Of a DNA stretch of 64,000 bases, positions 26,531 to 39,381 are shown one piece after another (positions within the stretch are counted from its first letter, which is position 1; every line of letters starts with the position of its first letter). Where the stretch lies: the NCBI GenBank assembly GCA_028871195.1, contig JAGWNT010000005.1, positions 1 through 64,000 on the forward strand. Direction: 5' to 3'. Made by a program: the position numbers and the translations under genes. This DNA comes from REEB85 sp018971455. Its GTDB lineage: Bacteria; Pseudomonadota; Alphaproteobacteria; Acetobacterales; Acetobacteraceae. The notes beneath the pieces are model-generated. The model saw only the letters and a program-made list of their open reading frames with translations. It had not been told where the DNA came from and did not search any database.

Positions 26531-29161
26531 ATGTCGGGGCCGTCTGCCGCCCCGAAGCCGATGCGGCGCGACGCGCCGGCGGCCGCGCTGATGGCCACCC
26601 TGATGGCCACACTGGCGCGCCTGGCGCCCGACGATCTGCTGCGCCGCCTGGCTGGTGGCACCGAGGGCCTGACCGACGCCGAGGCCGCCGCGCGGCTGTC
26701 GCGTGTCGGGCCCAACCAGGTGGCGCGCGAGCACGAGCACGGCATGCTGCGAGAGTTCGCCGGGCGGGTGAAGAACCCGCTGAACGCCTTGCTGCTGTCG
26801 CTTGCGGCCGTGTCGTGGATCACCGGGGACGCGCGGGCGGCAATCATCATTTGTTTGATGGTGGCGCTCAGCGTCATCCTGGCCTTCGTGCAGGAGCATC
26901 GCTCGAACCACGCCGCGGCACGGCTGCGCGCCATGGTGCGCACAAGCGCGACCGTCACCCGCCGTCCCGCCTCCAGCCCGCCGCGCATAATCGAGATCCC
27001 GATCGAGGCGCTGGTTCCTGGCGATGTGGTGCACCTGTCCGCCGGCGACCTCGTGCCGGCCGATCTGCGGCTGCTGGCGAGCAAAAACCTGCACGTCAAC
27101 CAGGCGGCCCTGACCGGCGAGGCGATGCCGGTGGACAAGCTTGACCAGGTGCCGCCGGCCACGGCGGATGATCCCTTCGCCTTCGCGAATATCTGCTTCA
27201 TGGGCACGAGCGTCATCAGCGGCAGCGCAACCGCAATCGTCCTGCAGACCGGCGCCGCGACCTTCTTCGGCCAGCTGGCCGGAGACGTGGTCGGCCAGCG
27301 CATGCCCACCAGCTTCGACCGCGGCATCACCCGCTTTACCTGGCTTATGATCCGTTTCATTGTCGTGATGGTGCCGGCGGTCTTCCTCATCAACGGATTG
27401 ACCAAGGGCGATTGGCTGGAGGCCCTGCTCTTCGCCCTTGCCGTCGCCGTCGGGCTGACGCCGGAAATGCTGCCGATGATCGTCACCGTCAACCTTGCCC
27501 GCGGCGGCATGGCGATGGCGCGCAAGCAGGTGATCGTCAAGCGGCTGAACGCGATCCAGAATTTTGGCGCGATGGATATCCTGTGCACCGACAAGACCGG
27601 AACGCTGACGCAGGACCGCGTCATCCTCGAATACCACCTGGATTTCGAGGGCGAGGAGAGCGAGCGCGTGCTCGAATACGCCTATCTCAACAGCTTCCAC
27701 CAATCCGGCCTGAAAAGCCTGCTGGACGAGGCGGTGCTGGCGCACGAGAACCGGCCCGAGCATGTCGGCCACATCGCCGCCTACACGAAGGTCGACGAGA
27801 TCCCGTTCGATTTTCAACGCCGGCGCATGTCCGTCGTGCTCGCGCGCCCGGACAGCGCTCACCTGATGATCACAAAGGGTGCCGTGGAGGAGGTGCTGGC
27901 GGTATGCGACCGTTACAGTCTGGGCGAACGCAGCGGCGCGCTCAGCGCCACGCTGCTTGGTGATGCCAAGCGGGAAATGGCCCGGCTGAATGCCGAGGGT
28001 TTCCGTGTCGTGGGGGTTGCGTTCAAGGAATTCCCGGCGCCGTTGGCAACCTACCAGGAAGCCGAGGAGGCCGGGATGACCCTGCTCGGCTACATCGCCT
28101 TCCTCGATCCGCCGAAGGAGACGGTGGCCGACGCCATCCGGACGCTGAACGATTACGGCGTGACGGTGAAGATCCTGACCGGCGACAATGATCTCGTCAC
28201 GCGCACCATCTGCCGCCAGGTCGGGCTTGCGGTGGATCGCATCGTCCTGGGGCACGAGCTGGACGGCATGTCCGATGAGGCGCTGGCCATTCTCTGCGAA
28301 TCGGTGGCGGTCTTCGCCAAGCTGCTGCCCGCGCAAAAGGCCCGCGTGATCGAGGCGCTGCACCGGCGCGGCCATGTGGTGGGGTTTCTGGGCGACGGCA
28401 TCAATGACGGCCCCGCCCTCAAAGCGGCGGATGTCGGCATCTCGGTCGATACGGCCGTCGACATCGCCAAGGAATCGGCCGACATCATCCTGCTGGAGAA
28501 GAGCCTGTCCGTCCTCGGCGACGGCGTGATCGAGGGCCGCAAGGTCTTCGGGAACATCGTCAAATACATCAAGATGGGCGCCAGCTCGAATTTCGGAAAC
28601 ATGTTCAGTGTCCTCGGCGCGAGCATCTTCCTGCCCTTCCTGCCGATGGCGCCCATCCAGGTTCTGACCAACAATTTGCTCTACGACATCTCGCAGACCA
28701 CCATTCCGACCGATTTGGTGGACGAGGAGTATCTCCGGGTACCCCGCCAATGGGATATCGGCAACCTCACCCGCTTCGTTCTGATCATCGGCCCGCTCAG
28801 CTCGATCTTCGACTATCTGACCTACTTCATGATGCTCTACGTGTTTCATGCCTGGGACCGGCCGGCCCTGTTTCAGGCGGGCTGGTTCGTGGAATCGCTG
28901 CTGACGCAGACCCTGATCATCCACATCATCCGCACCGCGCGGATACCGTTTGTGGAAAGCCGCGCCAGCATGCCGCTGATCGCGACGACCATCATGGTCG
29001 TCGTCGCCGGTGCCGCCATCCCCTCAACGTTCATCGGCCACGCTCTCGGGTTCGTGGCCTTGCCGCCCCTCTACTGGCCGCTCGTCGCGACCATGATGCT
29101 CGGCTATGCGGTTCTGACGCACCTGGTCAAAATCTGGTTCGTACGCCGCTGGGGCATGTAG
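26531..29161 (+). CDS. Magnesium-translocating P-type ATPase (MgtA/MgtB type)
   Basis: About 876 residues in the inner membrane. The phosphorylation motif DILCTDKTGTLTQD places the aspartate near residue 354. Other P-type elements are TGEAMPVDK, the TPEMLPMIV membrane motif that replaces the PEGL of many pumps, TGDND and GDGINDGPALKAADVGIS. The TPEM/FGAMD pattern is typical of Mg2+ importers. The ATG at 26531 was chosen; an ATG at 26507 overlaps the LysR stop (ATGA) and would add 8 residues. It lies directly behind the LysR gene, but the function seems unrelated. No Mg-sensing leader is possible in the tiny gap. Confidence 0.92.
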   Translation: MSGPSAAPKPMRRDAPAAALMATLMATLARLAPDDLLRRLAGGTEGLTDAEAAARLSRVGPNQVAREHEHGMLREFAGRVKNPLNALLLSLAAVSWITGDARAAIIICLMVALSVILAFVQEHRSNHAAARLRAMVRTSATVTRRPASSPPRIIEIPIEALVPGDVVHLSAGDLVPADLRLLASKNLHVNQAALTGEAMPVDKLDQVPPATADDPFAFANICFMGTSVISGSATAIVLQTGAATFFGQLAGDVVGQRMPTSFDRGITRFTWLMIRFIVVMVPAVFLINGLTKGDWLEALLFALAVAVGLTPEMLPMIVTVNLARGGMAMARKQVIVKRLNAIQNFGAMDILCTDKTGTLTQDRVILEYHLDFEGEESERVLEYAYLNSFHQSGLKSLLDEAVLAHENRPEHVGHIAAYTKVDEIPFDFQRRRMSVVLARPDSAHLMITKGAVEEVLAVCDRYSLGERSGALSATLLGDAKREMARLNAEGFRVVGVAFKEFPAPLATYQEAEEAGMTLLGYIAFLDPPKETVADAIRTLNDYGVTVKILTGDNDLVTRTICRQVGLAVDRIVLGHELDGMSDEALAILCESVAVFAKLLPAQKARVIEALHRRGHVVGFLGDGINDGPALKAADVGISVDTAVDIAKESADIILLEKSLSVLGDGVIEGRKVFGNIVKYIKMGASSNFGNMFSVLGASIFLPFLPMAPIQVLTNNLLYDISQTTIPTDLVDEEYLRVPRQWDIGNLTRFVLIIGPLSSIFDYLTYFMMLYVFHAWDRPALFQAGWFVESLLTQTLIIHIIRTARIPFVESRASMPLIATTIMVVVAGAAIPSTFIGHALGFVALPPLYWPLVATMMLGYAVLTHLVKIWFVRRWGM

Positions 29162-29168
29162 CCGCGGG

Positions 29169-29591
29169 CTACTCCGTCTCCGGTCGTCCGCGCAGGGTCT
29201 TGATGGCGCCGCGCTGGGTCTTGCTGTCCACGCGGCGGGCCCGCGCGGCGCGGCTCGGCCGGGTCGGGCGGCGGGTCGGCGGCGGGGGTTCGGCCGCCTC
29301 GCGGACCAGCGCCACCAGCCGCTCCAGCGCGTCGGCGCGGTTGCGCTCGCGGGTGCGGTGGCGCTGGGCGGTGATCACCAGCACGCCCTCCTTGGTCAGC
29401 CGCCGGCCCGCCAGGCGCTCCAGCCGGCCGCGGACGGCCTCGGGCAGGCTCGGGGAACGGCGCACGTCGAAGCGCAGTTGCACCGCGGTTTCGACCTTCT
29501 GGATATTCTGCCCGCCGGCCCCCGAGGCGCGCAGGAAATCCTCGTGAAGTTCGCTCTCGTCGAGCATGATGCCGCGCCCGATCGCGATCAC
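29169..29591 (-). CDS. arfB: Alternative ribosome-rescue factor ArfB (YaeJ/ICT1-type peptidyl-tRNA hydrolase)
   Basis: A 140-residue protein with the catalytic GGQ loop in RASGAGGQNIQKVET and a basic C-terminal tail ending with KTQRGAIKTLRGRP, the part that enters the empty mRNA channel. It hydrolyses peptidyl-tRNA on ribosomes stalled without a stop codon. The GTG at 29591 matches the family start just before the domain; the open frame to 29783 is antisense to the methyltransferase gene. It ends 7 bp from the convergent magnesium ATPase gene. Confidence 0.9.
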   Translation of the reverse strand: MIAIGRGIMLDESELHEDFLRASGAGGQNIQKVETAVQLRFDVRRSPSLPEAVRGRLERLAGRRLTKEGVLVITAQRHRTRERNRADALERLVALVREAAEPPPPTRRPTRPSRAARARRVDSKTQRGAIKTLRGRPETE

Positions 29592-29664
29592 GGCGCACGG
29601 CTCCGCGATGGCCGCGCCGGATTGGTGAATGGTGCAACGGAATTCGTCATGACGAGAGGATAGC

Positions 29665-30471
29665 ATGCCTGCCACACCGGTGCCGATCCTGCCTGAAGCG
29701 GGCTTCAACCGCCTTGCCCTGTGCCGCCACGGCCCGATGCTGTTCAATCGCCATGACCAGTATGTCGGCGCGTCGCTGGCCACCTATGGCGAGTTCTCGC
29801 CGGGCGAGATGGTGCTGTTCGCCAAGCTGGTCGGCGCCGGCGCGCATGTCGTCGAGGTCGGCGCCAATATCGGCGCCCACACCGTGGGCCTCGCCCAGCT
29901 CGTCGGGCCGAGCGGGCGGGTGCACGCGTTCGAGCCCCAGCGCATCGTCTTTCAGACACTGTGCGCCAATCTCGCACTCAACAGCTGCACCAACGTGCTC
30001 GCCCGCCATGAAGCCGCCGGCGCCGAGGCCGGCGAAATCCTGGTCCCGGCCCTCGCGCCGGACCGGACCAACAATTTCGGTGGCCTGTCGCTGCGCGGCG
30101 CCACCAGCGGCGAGCGCGTGACGCTGCGCCGGCTCGATGATCTCGCATTGCCCGCCTGCCATCTGCTGAAGATCGATGCCGAGGGCATGGAGGTCGAAGT
30201 GCTGCGCGGTGCCGCCGCCTCGGTCGCGGCGCACCGCCCCTTCCTCTATGTCGAGAACGACCGCACCGAGCGCGCCGCCGAGCTGGTCGCGCTGCTGCTC
30301 GGCTGGAACTACCAGCTCTACTGGCACACGCCCCCGCTCTTCGAGCCGGAGAATTTCGCCGGCGAGGCGGCAAACATCTTCGGCGTCACCGCCTCGCTCA
30401 ATCTGCTGTGCGTCGCGGCCGAGCGGAACATCACCGTCCAGGGCCTGCGGGACGGGCGCATCCCGCTCTGA
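29665..30471 (+). CDS. FkbM-family SAM-dependent methyltransferase
   Basis: A 268-residue protein with the SAM-binding motif VVEVGANIGAHTVGLAQ and the downstream acidic residue in VHAFEPQ. The conserved LLKIDAEGMEVEVLRGA motif is typical of FkbM methyltransferases. GAGAGGA lies 5 nt upstream of the ATG. Such enzymes methylate sugars or other small molecules, often in polysaccharide biosynthesis, but no polysaccharide genes are nearby. The gene stands alone between two convergent neighbours. Confidence 0.88.
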   Translation: MPATPVPILPEAGFNRLALCRHGPMLFNRHDQYVGASLATYGEFSPGEMVLFAKLVGAGAHVVEVGANIGAHTVGLAQLVGPSGRVHAFEPQRIVFQTLCANLALNSCTNVLARHEAAGAEAGEILVPALAPDRTNNFGGLSLRGATSGERVTLRRLDDLALPACHLLKIDAEGMEVEVLRGAAASVAAHRPFLYVENDRTERAAELVALLLGWNYQLYWHTPPLFEPENFAGEAANIFGVTASLNLLCVAAERNITVQGLRDGRIPL

Positions 30472-30481
30472 CCGCCCGGCC

Positions 30482-33478
30482 TCAATCGGGCAGCGCGTGG
30501 CGCGCGCGCCAGCGTATCGCGTCGGACAGGTCGGGGGCGCGGCGCAGATTACCCAGCGGCCCGCTCACCCGCAGCGCCAGCGCCGGCGGGTCCGGCAGGG
30601 CAGGCCGCAGCACGAGATGCAGATCGGCGGTGCCGGCCGCGAGATCGGTGCCGCCGCCCAGCTCGATGCTCCCGGCCGGGGCGGCCAGCACGGCGTCGCC
30701 GAGGCGCAGCGCGCCATGGTCGATCGCGGCATGCACGGCAAACCGGTCGAACAGCGTCGTCCCTCCGGCGAGCGCGGCGCGCAGCCCGGCATCGTCGGCG
30801 AGCCTGCGCGCGCCGCCGCCGGCCGGCGAGGTCGCCATCGCCCCGAGCGCCACGCCGGTCAGCGCGCCGTTGGTGACATCGAGGCTCAGCGCGCCCTGCA
30901 AGGTCGCCAGCAAGGCCGCGGGGGAATGCCCGGCGGCACGGAGCGAGGCCGCCGCGGTCACGCGCCCCGCGGTGAGGTCGAGCGGCAGGTCGAGCAGCGG
31001 CCCGGCCAGCGCCGCCCCGTCCAGCCGCGCCTCGACGGCCAGCGCCGGCAGCGCCGCCGCGGCATCGAGCGTCACCTCGCCGGTGAGCATCCCGCCGCCG
31101 ATGCGTGCGGTGACCTTGTCGAGCCGCAGCACACCATGGGCGAGGTCCAGATGGGCCGCCACGTCGCCCAGCGCCGGCAGCCCGCCCAGTTGCAGCTGCC
31201 CGGCCTGCACCGCCACCGCCGCCTGCCAGCCGCGCAACGCCGCGAGTTGCAGCGGCGCGCCGGAACGCAGCGCGGGCAGCGGCAGCGGCAGGGTCTCGGC
31301 GCGGACATGGCCGGTCACCACCGCCTCGCCGCCGGCCTGCTGCACGGCCAGCGCCCCGCTCGCATGCAATGTGCCGGCTGTCAGGTCGAAGCTGTCGGCC
31401 GAGAGCAGGTTGGCCGTCCCGCTCGCCTGCGCCACCACGCTCAGCGAGCCGTCGCCCAGCCACGACGCCGCGCCGGCCAGGCCGAGCATCGCCATCAGCC
31501 GCGGCGCCCCGGGATGGCGCAACGTGACCGGCCCTGCCCAGCGCCCGGCCGGCCGGTCGAGCACAGGCTGGGCCTCGAGCCGCAAATCGGCGAGATCGGC
31601 CGTCACCTTCAGCGCGAGCTTCGCCGGCGGGCCACCGCCCAGCACCTGCAGATCGGCCGGGCCCTGCCACAGCGCCGGCACCCGCCGCGCCGCCGCCGCC
31701 AGCCCCGCCGGAAGCCAGCCGAGCACGCTGGCCGCCTGCGCCGCCTGGGCATCGAGCCGGCCCTCGGTCAGCCCGCCATCGCGGCCGAACGTGCCGGAGG
31801 CGGCAACGTGCACGCCACTGGCCAGAAGATCGAGCTTGCGCAGGATCAGGCGCCCGCCCGCCCCGCCCGTGCCGCTCTCCGCCCCCGCATCCAGCAGCAG
31901 CGGCGCGATGGTGGCCCCGCCGAGCACCGCCTGCCGGGCCTCGACGCGCAGATCGACATCGAACCCGCCGAGCCGCGCCGTCACCGCCGCGGGGAAATCG
32001 GACGGCAGGCCGCCCCGCCAGGGCGCCAGCCAGGGATCGAGGTCGAGCCGATCGAAGGCCAGCCCGGCGCCGAGCCGCGGGTGGGCGCCCAGCTGCACGG
32101 CCAGGCTGCCGGTCATCGGTTGACCATCGAGCTGGCCGGTCAGGTGATCGAGCGCGACGGCGCCCGGCGTCACCACCACATGCCCGGCGAGGCCGGCCCG
32201 CAGCATCACGCCGTCCGGCAGGGCCGAGGCAACTGCGAAGCCCGCGCCGCGCAGCCAATCCAGCGTGGTGCGCAGGGCCGGGGCGTCGAGGCGGGCCTGG
32301 CCCTCGAAGCGCCCGGCGGCACTCGCCGCGCCACCGAGGCGGCCGGTGAGGCGCAGCGCCGCGTCGCCCGGCAGGCGGGCGCCGAGTTCGCGCACCGTCA
32401 CCACGCCGGCCGCGATGTCGAAAGCGCCGCGCAGGTCGCGCAGCGTGCCGCCAGCGAGCTGCGCGGCCTGGGCCGAGAGATCAACGCCGATCGGCAGGCG
32501 CGCGGCGAGCATGCCGCCCGCTCCCGCGCCGCGCAGCAGGGCGCCGGCCCAGGCATCGAGATCGAGCCGGTTGGAGGTCAGCGCAACGTCGAGCCGCGGT
32601 GCCGGCAGCAGGCGCAAGGCCAGCGCCCCCTGGGCCGCCGTGGTCATGGCCGGCGCGGCGCCGAGGGTCACCGCGAGTTCATCGGCCGCCAGCAGCCCGC
32701 CGGCGACGGTCAGGCGGCCGCTGGCGGTGAACGGCGTCTTCGGCGCCGGCAGCAGGGCGGAGAGATCGGGCCCGTGCAGCGAGACAAGCCCGGAGAGGTC
32801 GCCGCCGCGCGCGATCTGCGCGGCCACGGCCACGCCCACCCCATGCGCACCGCCCTGCCCCTCCAGGGTCAGATCGAGCGCGCTCGCCCCGTCGGCGCCG
32901 GGCGGCTGGAGGCGGGCCGAGAAATGCCAGGTCTGCCCGCTGATGCTGGCCGCCCCGGCGACCATCGAGGTGCCGGTCAACGGCGCGCTGGTCAGCGTCA
33001 GATCGACGCCGTTGAAGATCAGGTCGCCGATCTCGAGCCGGCCGCCCTCGATGCGCGCCGAGGCGGTGGCGAACCAGCCGGGCGGGCGCAGCAGCAGGCC
33101 CAAGGGGGAAACATCCTTCGGCAGCGGCCAGGGCAGGCGCATGTCCACGCCGTGCAGCACCAGCTCGCGGGCGTCGATGCGTCCGCGCAACAGGGCGGCG
33201 AGCCCGACGCGCAGGCGCAAGGCCGCGGCCTTCATGCGCAACCCGCCGCCGCCCTGGTCGATCGCCACGCCATCGGCGGTGACCTGCGGGCGCGGCAGCA
33301 GCGTCAGCGTGATCGGGCCGTCGATGCGCACGGGGCGGCCGAGCGTGTCGGTGGCGAGGGCCTCGATGCCGTCGCGGTAGCGGTTCCAGTCGAGCAGGGC
33401 GGGCAGCACCCAGGCGGCCAGCAGCAGCGCCACGATCAGCGCCGCCAGGCCGCCCAGCCCCCAGCGCAGGATGCGCAT
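30482..33478 (-). CDS. AsmA-family envelope protein
   Basis: A 998-residue protein. One N-terminal membrane anchor spans residues about 7-28, followed by the AsmA signature (LDWNRYRDGIEALA, then DGPITLTLLPRPQVTADG). A long periplasmic part consists of repeated beta-rich units, with a C-terminal AsmA_2-like domain that includes a GTDLAAGTADLHL-type ending. AsmA-like proteins are thought to bridge the periplasm and move phospholipid to the outer membrane. It starts 34 bp after the oxoprolinase stop and may be cotranscribed. Composition is very rich in Ala, Leu and Gly, which also generates long antisense open frames. Confidence 0.87.
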   Translation of the reverse strand: MRILRWGLGGLAALIVALLLAAWVLPALLDWNRYRDGIEALATDTLGRPVRIDGPITLTLLPRPQVTADGVAIDQGGGGLRMKAAALRLRVGLAALLRGRIDARELVLHGVDMRLPWPLPKDVSPLGLLLRPPGWFATASARIEGGRLEIGDLIFNGVDLTLTSAPLTGTSMVAGAASISGQTWHFSARLQPPGADGASALDLTLEGQGGAHGVGVAVAAQIARGGDLSGLVSLHGPDLSALLPAPKTPFTASGRLTVAGGLLAADELAVTLGAAPAMTTAAQGALALRLLPAPRLDVALTSNRLDLDAWAGALLRGAGAGGMLAARLPIGVDLSAQAAQLAGGTLRDLRGAFDIAAGVVTVRELGARLPGDAALRLTGRLGGAASAAGRFEGQARLDAPALRTTLDWLRGAGFAVASALPDGVMLRAGLAGHVVVTPGAVALDHLTGQLDGQPMTGSLAVQLGAHPRLGAGLAFDRLDLDPWLAPWRGGLPSDFPAAVTARLGGFDVDLRVEARQAVLGGATIAPLLLDAGAESGTGGAGGRLILRKLDLLASGVHVAASGTFGRDGGLTEGRLDAQAAQAASVLGWLPAGLAAAARRVPALWQGPADLQVLGGGPPAKLALKVTADLADLRLEAQPVLDRPAGRWAGPVTLRHPGAPRLMAMLGLAGAASWLGDGSLSVVAQASGTANLLSADSFDLTAGTLHASGALAVQQAGGEAVVTGHVRAETLPLPLPALRSGAPLQLAALRGWQAAVAVQAGQLQLGGLPALGDVAAHLDLAHGVLRLDKVTARIGGGMLTGEVTLDAAAALPALAVEARLDGAALAGPLLDLPLDLTAGRVTAAASLRAAGHSPAALLATLQGALSLDVTNGALTGVALGAMATSPAGGGARRLADDAGLRAALAGGTTLFDRFAVHAAIDHGALRLGDAVLAAPAGSIELGGGTDLAAGTADLHLVLRPALPDPPALALRVSGPLGNLRRAPDLSDAIRWRARHALPD

Positions 33479-33512
33479 GGCGGCGGCTAGCGCGGCAGCG
33501 GCGCGCGGCCGC

Positions 33513-37124
<3,612 letters not shown>

Positions 37125-37148
37125 GTGGGCTCTCCTGTCGGGGGCGCG

Positions 37149-37178
37149 ATATAGAGGCGAGGCCCGTGGCACGCGCAA
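37149..37178 (-). promoter_or_regulatory. Candidate promoter of the 5-oxoprolinase gene
   Basis: Read leftward, TTGCGC (37178-37173) is followed after 18 bp by CTATAT (37154-37149). The latter resembles the CTATA -10 common in alphaproteobacteria. It would start transcription roughly 18 bp before the ribosome-binding site and TTG at 37124. The remaining gap to the divergent DnaJ-type gene is about 100 bp. Confidence 0.4.
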
Positions 37179-37279
37179 GCCCCGCCGGCGGCTCCGGCGC
37201 GGACCGGCGATGAAGCATTTTGCCGGGGCTCGGCGGCCCATGATAGAGCCTGTCAGGCAGCAGGAACGGACCGCGCGCA

Positions 37280-38035
37280 GTGTGGGGCAAGATCATCGGT
37301 GGCATGGCCGGCTTCGCCATGGGCGGCCCGCTGGGCGCCATGGTGGGGGCGGCGCTCGGCCATGCGGCCGAGACCGGCACGCCGCAGATGGTGCGCTTCA
37401 CCGCCCCCCGCCTCGCCGCCCTGCTCGGCCAGCGCGAGCAGCTCTTTGCCGTCGGCGTGGTGGTGCTGGCCGCCAAACTCGCAAAATGCGACGGGCCGGT
37501 GGCGCGGGTGGAGATCGACGCCTTCAAGCGCAGCTTCCGCATCCCGCCCGAGGCGGTGCGCGACATCGGCCGGCTGTTCGACAATGCGCGCGACAGCAGC
37601 GAGGGGTTCGAGGGCTATGCTGAGCAGATCGGCGAGGCCTTCGCCGATAATCGCGGCATGCTGGAGGATGTGCTGGCGGCGCTGTTCGTCATCGCGCGCG
37701 CCGATGGCCCGGTGAACCGCGCGGAGGAAACCTTCCTGATGGCGGTCTGCCGCGCCTTCGGGCTCGGCCTGGATGCCTGGGAGCGGGCCCAGGACCCGCG
37801 CGCCCGGCGGCCGCAGAGCGGCGACGACGACACCGATCCCTACGAGGTGCTGGGCGTGCCGCGCAGCGCGTCCCACGCGACGGTGCGCGCCGCCTGGCGG
37901 CAGCTGATGCGCGAGAACCACCCCGACAGCCTGGCCAGCCGTGGCGTGCCGGCCGAGTTCATCGCCCGCGCCGGCGAGAAGGTCGCGCGCATCAACGCCG
38001 CCTGGGACCGGGTGAAGCGGGAACGCGGCTTGTGA
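37280..38035 (+). CDS. TerB-like/DnaJ-domain protein (DjlA-like)
   Basis: A 251-residue protein. The N-terminus is a Gly-rich hydrophobic stretch ([19 protein letters not shown]) as in DjlA. A TerB-like helical domain follows at about 50-150, and a C-terminal J domain begins [13 protein letters not shown] with the HPD motif in ENHPDSLA. J proteins stimulate the ATPase of DnaK, and DjlA is a membrane-anchored one. The start is GTG at 37280. It overlaps the amidase gene by 4 nt, so the two are cotranscribed; the same pair upstream of the dcw cluster is common in alphaproteobacteria. Confidence 0.88.
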   Translation: MWGKIIGGMAGFAMGGPLGAMVGAALGHAAETGTPQMVRFTAPRLAALLGQREQLFAVGVVVLAAKLAKCDGPVARVEIDAFKRSFRIPPEAVRDIGRLFDNARDSSEGFEGYAEQIGEAFADNRGMLEDVLAALFVIARADGPVNRAEETFLMAVCRAFGLGLDAWERAQDPRARRPQSGDDDTDPYEVLGVPRSASHATVRAAWRQLMRENHPDSLASRGVPAEFIARAGEKVARINAAWDRVKRERGL

Positions 38036-38763
38036 CACTGGCCATCCGTGAGTGGCCGAGCCCGAACCAGGATGCCCGGGGTTCGGCGCCGGACATGATC
38101 GTCATCCACTATACCGGCATGCGCACGGGGCGCGCCGCGCTGGAGCGGCTGCGCGACCCGCAATCGCGGGTCTCGGCGCATTACGTGGTCGAGGAGGGCG
38201 GCGAGGTCTGGCGGCTGGTGGCCGAGGAGCGGCGGGCCTGGCACGCGGGAGAATCGTTCTGGCGCGGGCGAAGCGGGCTCAACGACCGCTCGATCGGCAT
38301 CGAGATCGTCAATGGCGGGCATGAGTTCGGCCTGCCGAATTATCCCGTGTTGCAGCTTTCCGTGGTGTGCGACCTGTGCCTGGACATCCTCTCGCGCCAC
38401 CGCATCGCCGCCCGCGACATCGTCGGCCACAGCGACATCGCGCCGGACCGCAAGGAGGACCCCGGCGAGCGCTTCGACTGGGCGGGGCTGGCGCGCAACG
38501 GCGTCGGCCTGTGGCCGGAGGGCGTGCCCGATCTCGGCACCGGCGGCATCGTGCGCGACGCAATGGCGCTGCGCGACGTGCGGGCGGCGCTGGCAACGAT
38601 CGGCTACCGCGTGGCGCCGGAAGGGGCGCTGGATCCGGCGCTCGCCGCCGTGCTGCGCGCCTTCCAGCGGCACTGGCGGCCGGAGGCGGTGACCGGCCAG
38701 GCCGATGCCGGCACGCTGGCCCGGCTGCTGGCGGTGGCGCGCATGGTTGACGGCGGGGGCTGA
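38032..38763 (+). CDS. N-acetylmuramoyl-L-alanine amidase (AmiD/AmpD type) with C-terminal peptidoglycan-binding domain
   Basis: A 243-residue zinc amidase that cuts the lactyl-peptide bond of muropeptides. Zinc ligands are visible in MIVIHYTG (His) and in VGHSDIAPDRKEDPG (His and Asp). The C-terminal part (about 180-235) is a PG_binding_1 domain, as in AmiD rather than AmpD. No clear signal peptide is seen, so the location may be cytoplasmic, where it would act in muropeptide recycling. The GTG start overlaps the upstream stop (GTGA). It ends 17 bp before the RNase P RNA. Confidence 0.88.
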   Translation: MTLAIREWPSPNQDARGSAPDMIVIHYTGMRTGRAALERLRDPQSRVSAHYVVEEGGEVWRLVAEERRAWHAGESFWRGRSGLNDRSIGIEIVNGGHEFGLPNYPVLQLSVVCDLCLDILSRHRIAARDIVGHSDIAPDRKEDPGERFDWAGLARNGVGLWPEGVPDLGTGGIVRDAMALRDVRAALATIGYRVAPEGALDPALAAVLRAFQRHWRPEAVTGQADAGTLARLLAVARMVDGGG

Positions 38764-38780
38764 CTGGGCGCATCAGGCCC

Positions 38781-39180
38781 GGGCCAGACGGCCGGACGGC
38801 CGCTGCCGGGGCGCGAGCCGCGGTGGAGGAAAGTCCGGGCTCCACGGGAACACGGTGCCGGCTAACGGCCGGCGGGGGCGACCCCAGGGAAAGTGCCACA
38901 GAAAACAAACCGCCGGCGCGCAGCGATGCCCGTCGGCAAGGGTGAAACGGTGCGGCAAGAGCGCACCGCGCCCCCGGCAACGGGGGCGGCACGGCAAACC
39001 CCACCGGGAGCAAGACCGAATAGGGGCGGCCGGCGGGTCCGCGAGGATGCCGCAGGGGTGTTTCCGCCCCGTCGCCCGGGTTGGTCGCGCGAGGCGCGCA
39101 GCAATGCGCGTCCCAGAGGAATGGCCGTCCCGCTCCGCGAGGGGCGGACAGAACCCGGCTTACAGGCCGTCTGGCACTTC
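38781..39180 (+). ncRNA. rnpB: RNase P RNA, bacterial type A
   Basis: This is the catalytic RNA of RNase P, which matures tRNA 5' ends. The ends pair as helix P1: GCCAGACGGCC at 38783-38793 is complementary to GGCCGTCTGGC at 39165-39175. The universally conserved blocks are present: GAGGAAAGTCCGGGCTCC near 38827-38844, and ACAGAACCCGGCTTAC before the 3' end. AGCAAGACCGAATAGGGG-type core sequence lies in between. The length near 400 nt is normal. It follows the amidase gene by 17 bp, so it is either processed from that transcript or has a promoter within the amidase gene. Confidence 0.95.
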
Positions 39181-39201
39181 GCCTGCGCCGGGTTTGGCGC
39201 G

Positions 39202-39246
39202 GGAGCGTGACGGCACCGCGCCTGCGGCGCGACAGGATCGCGCTCC
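39202..39246 (+). terminator. GC-rich hairpin after rnpB, weak terminator candidate
   Basis: An inner stem CGCGCC-TGC-GGCGCG (39217-39231) sits within an outer pairing GGAGCG (39202-39207) with CGCTCC (39241-39246). It lies just downstream of the RNase P RNA 3' end. There is no T-run after it, so intrinsic termination is doubtful. It could instead define a processing point. Confidence 0.3.
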
Positions 39247-39381
39247 GAATAGAACAAAACAAACATTAATAACGAACATACATAGAACATTTGGTTAATT
39301 TAATGACGGTGAGCGGGAAATGCCGGGATCGGCACTAACACATTGACGCAGCGCCGCATTTTCTGGACGACACGCCCTCCA

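Noticed and set aside
30176..33490. A plus-strand open frame of about 1100 codons antisense to the AsmA gene
   Set aside because: It is Arg/Gln/Gly-rich with no domain, and the opposite strand encodes a clear AsmA protein with a membrane anchor. Long antisense frames are expected in such GC-rich DNA.
39291..39303. CtrA-type TTAA-N7-TTAA site upstream of mraZ
   Set aside because: TTAA words exist at 39266, 39295 and 39300 but the 7-bp spacing is absent.
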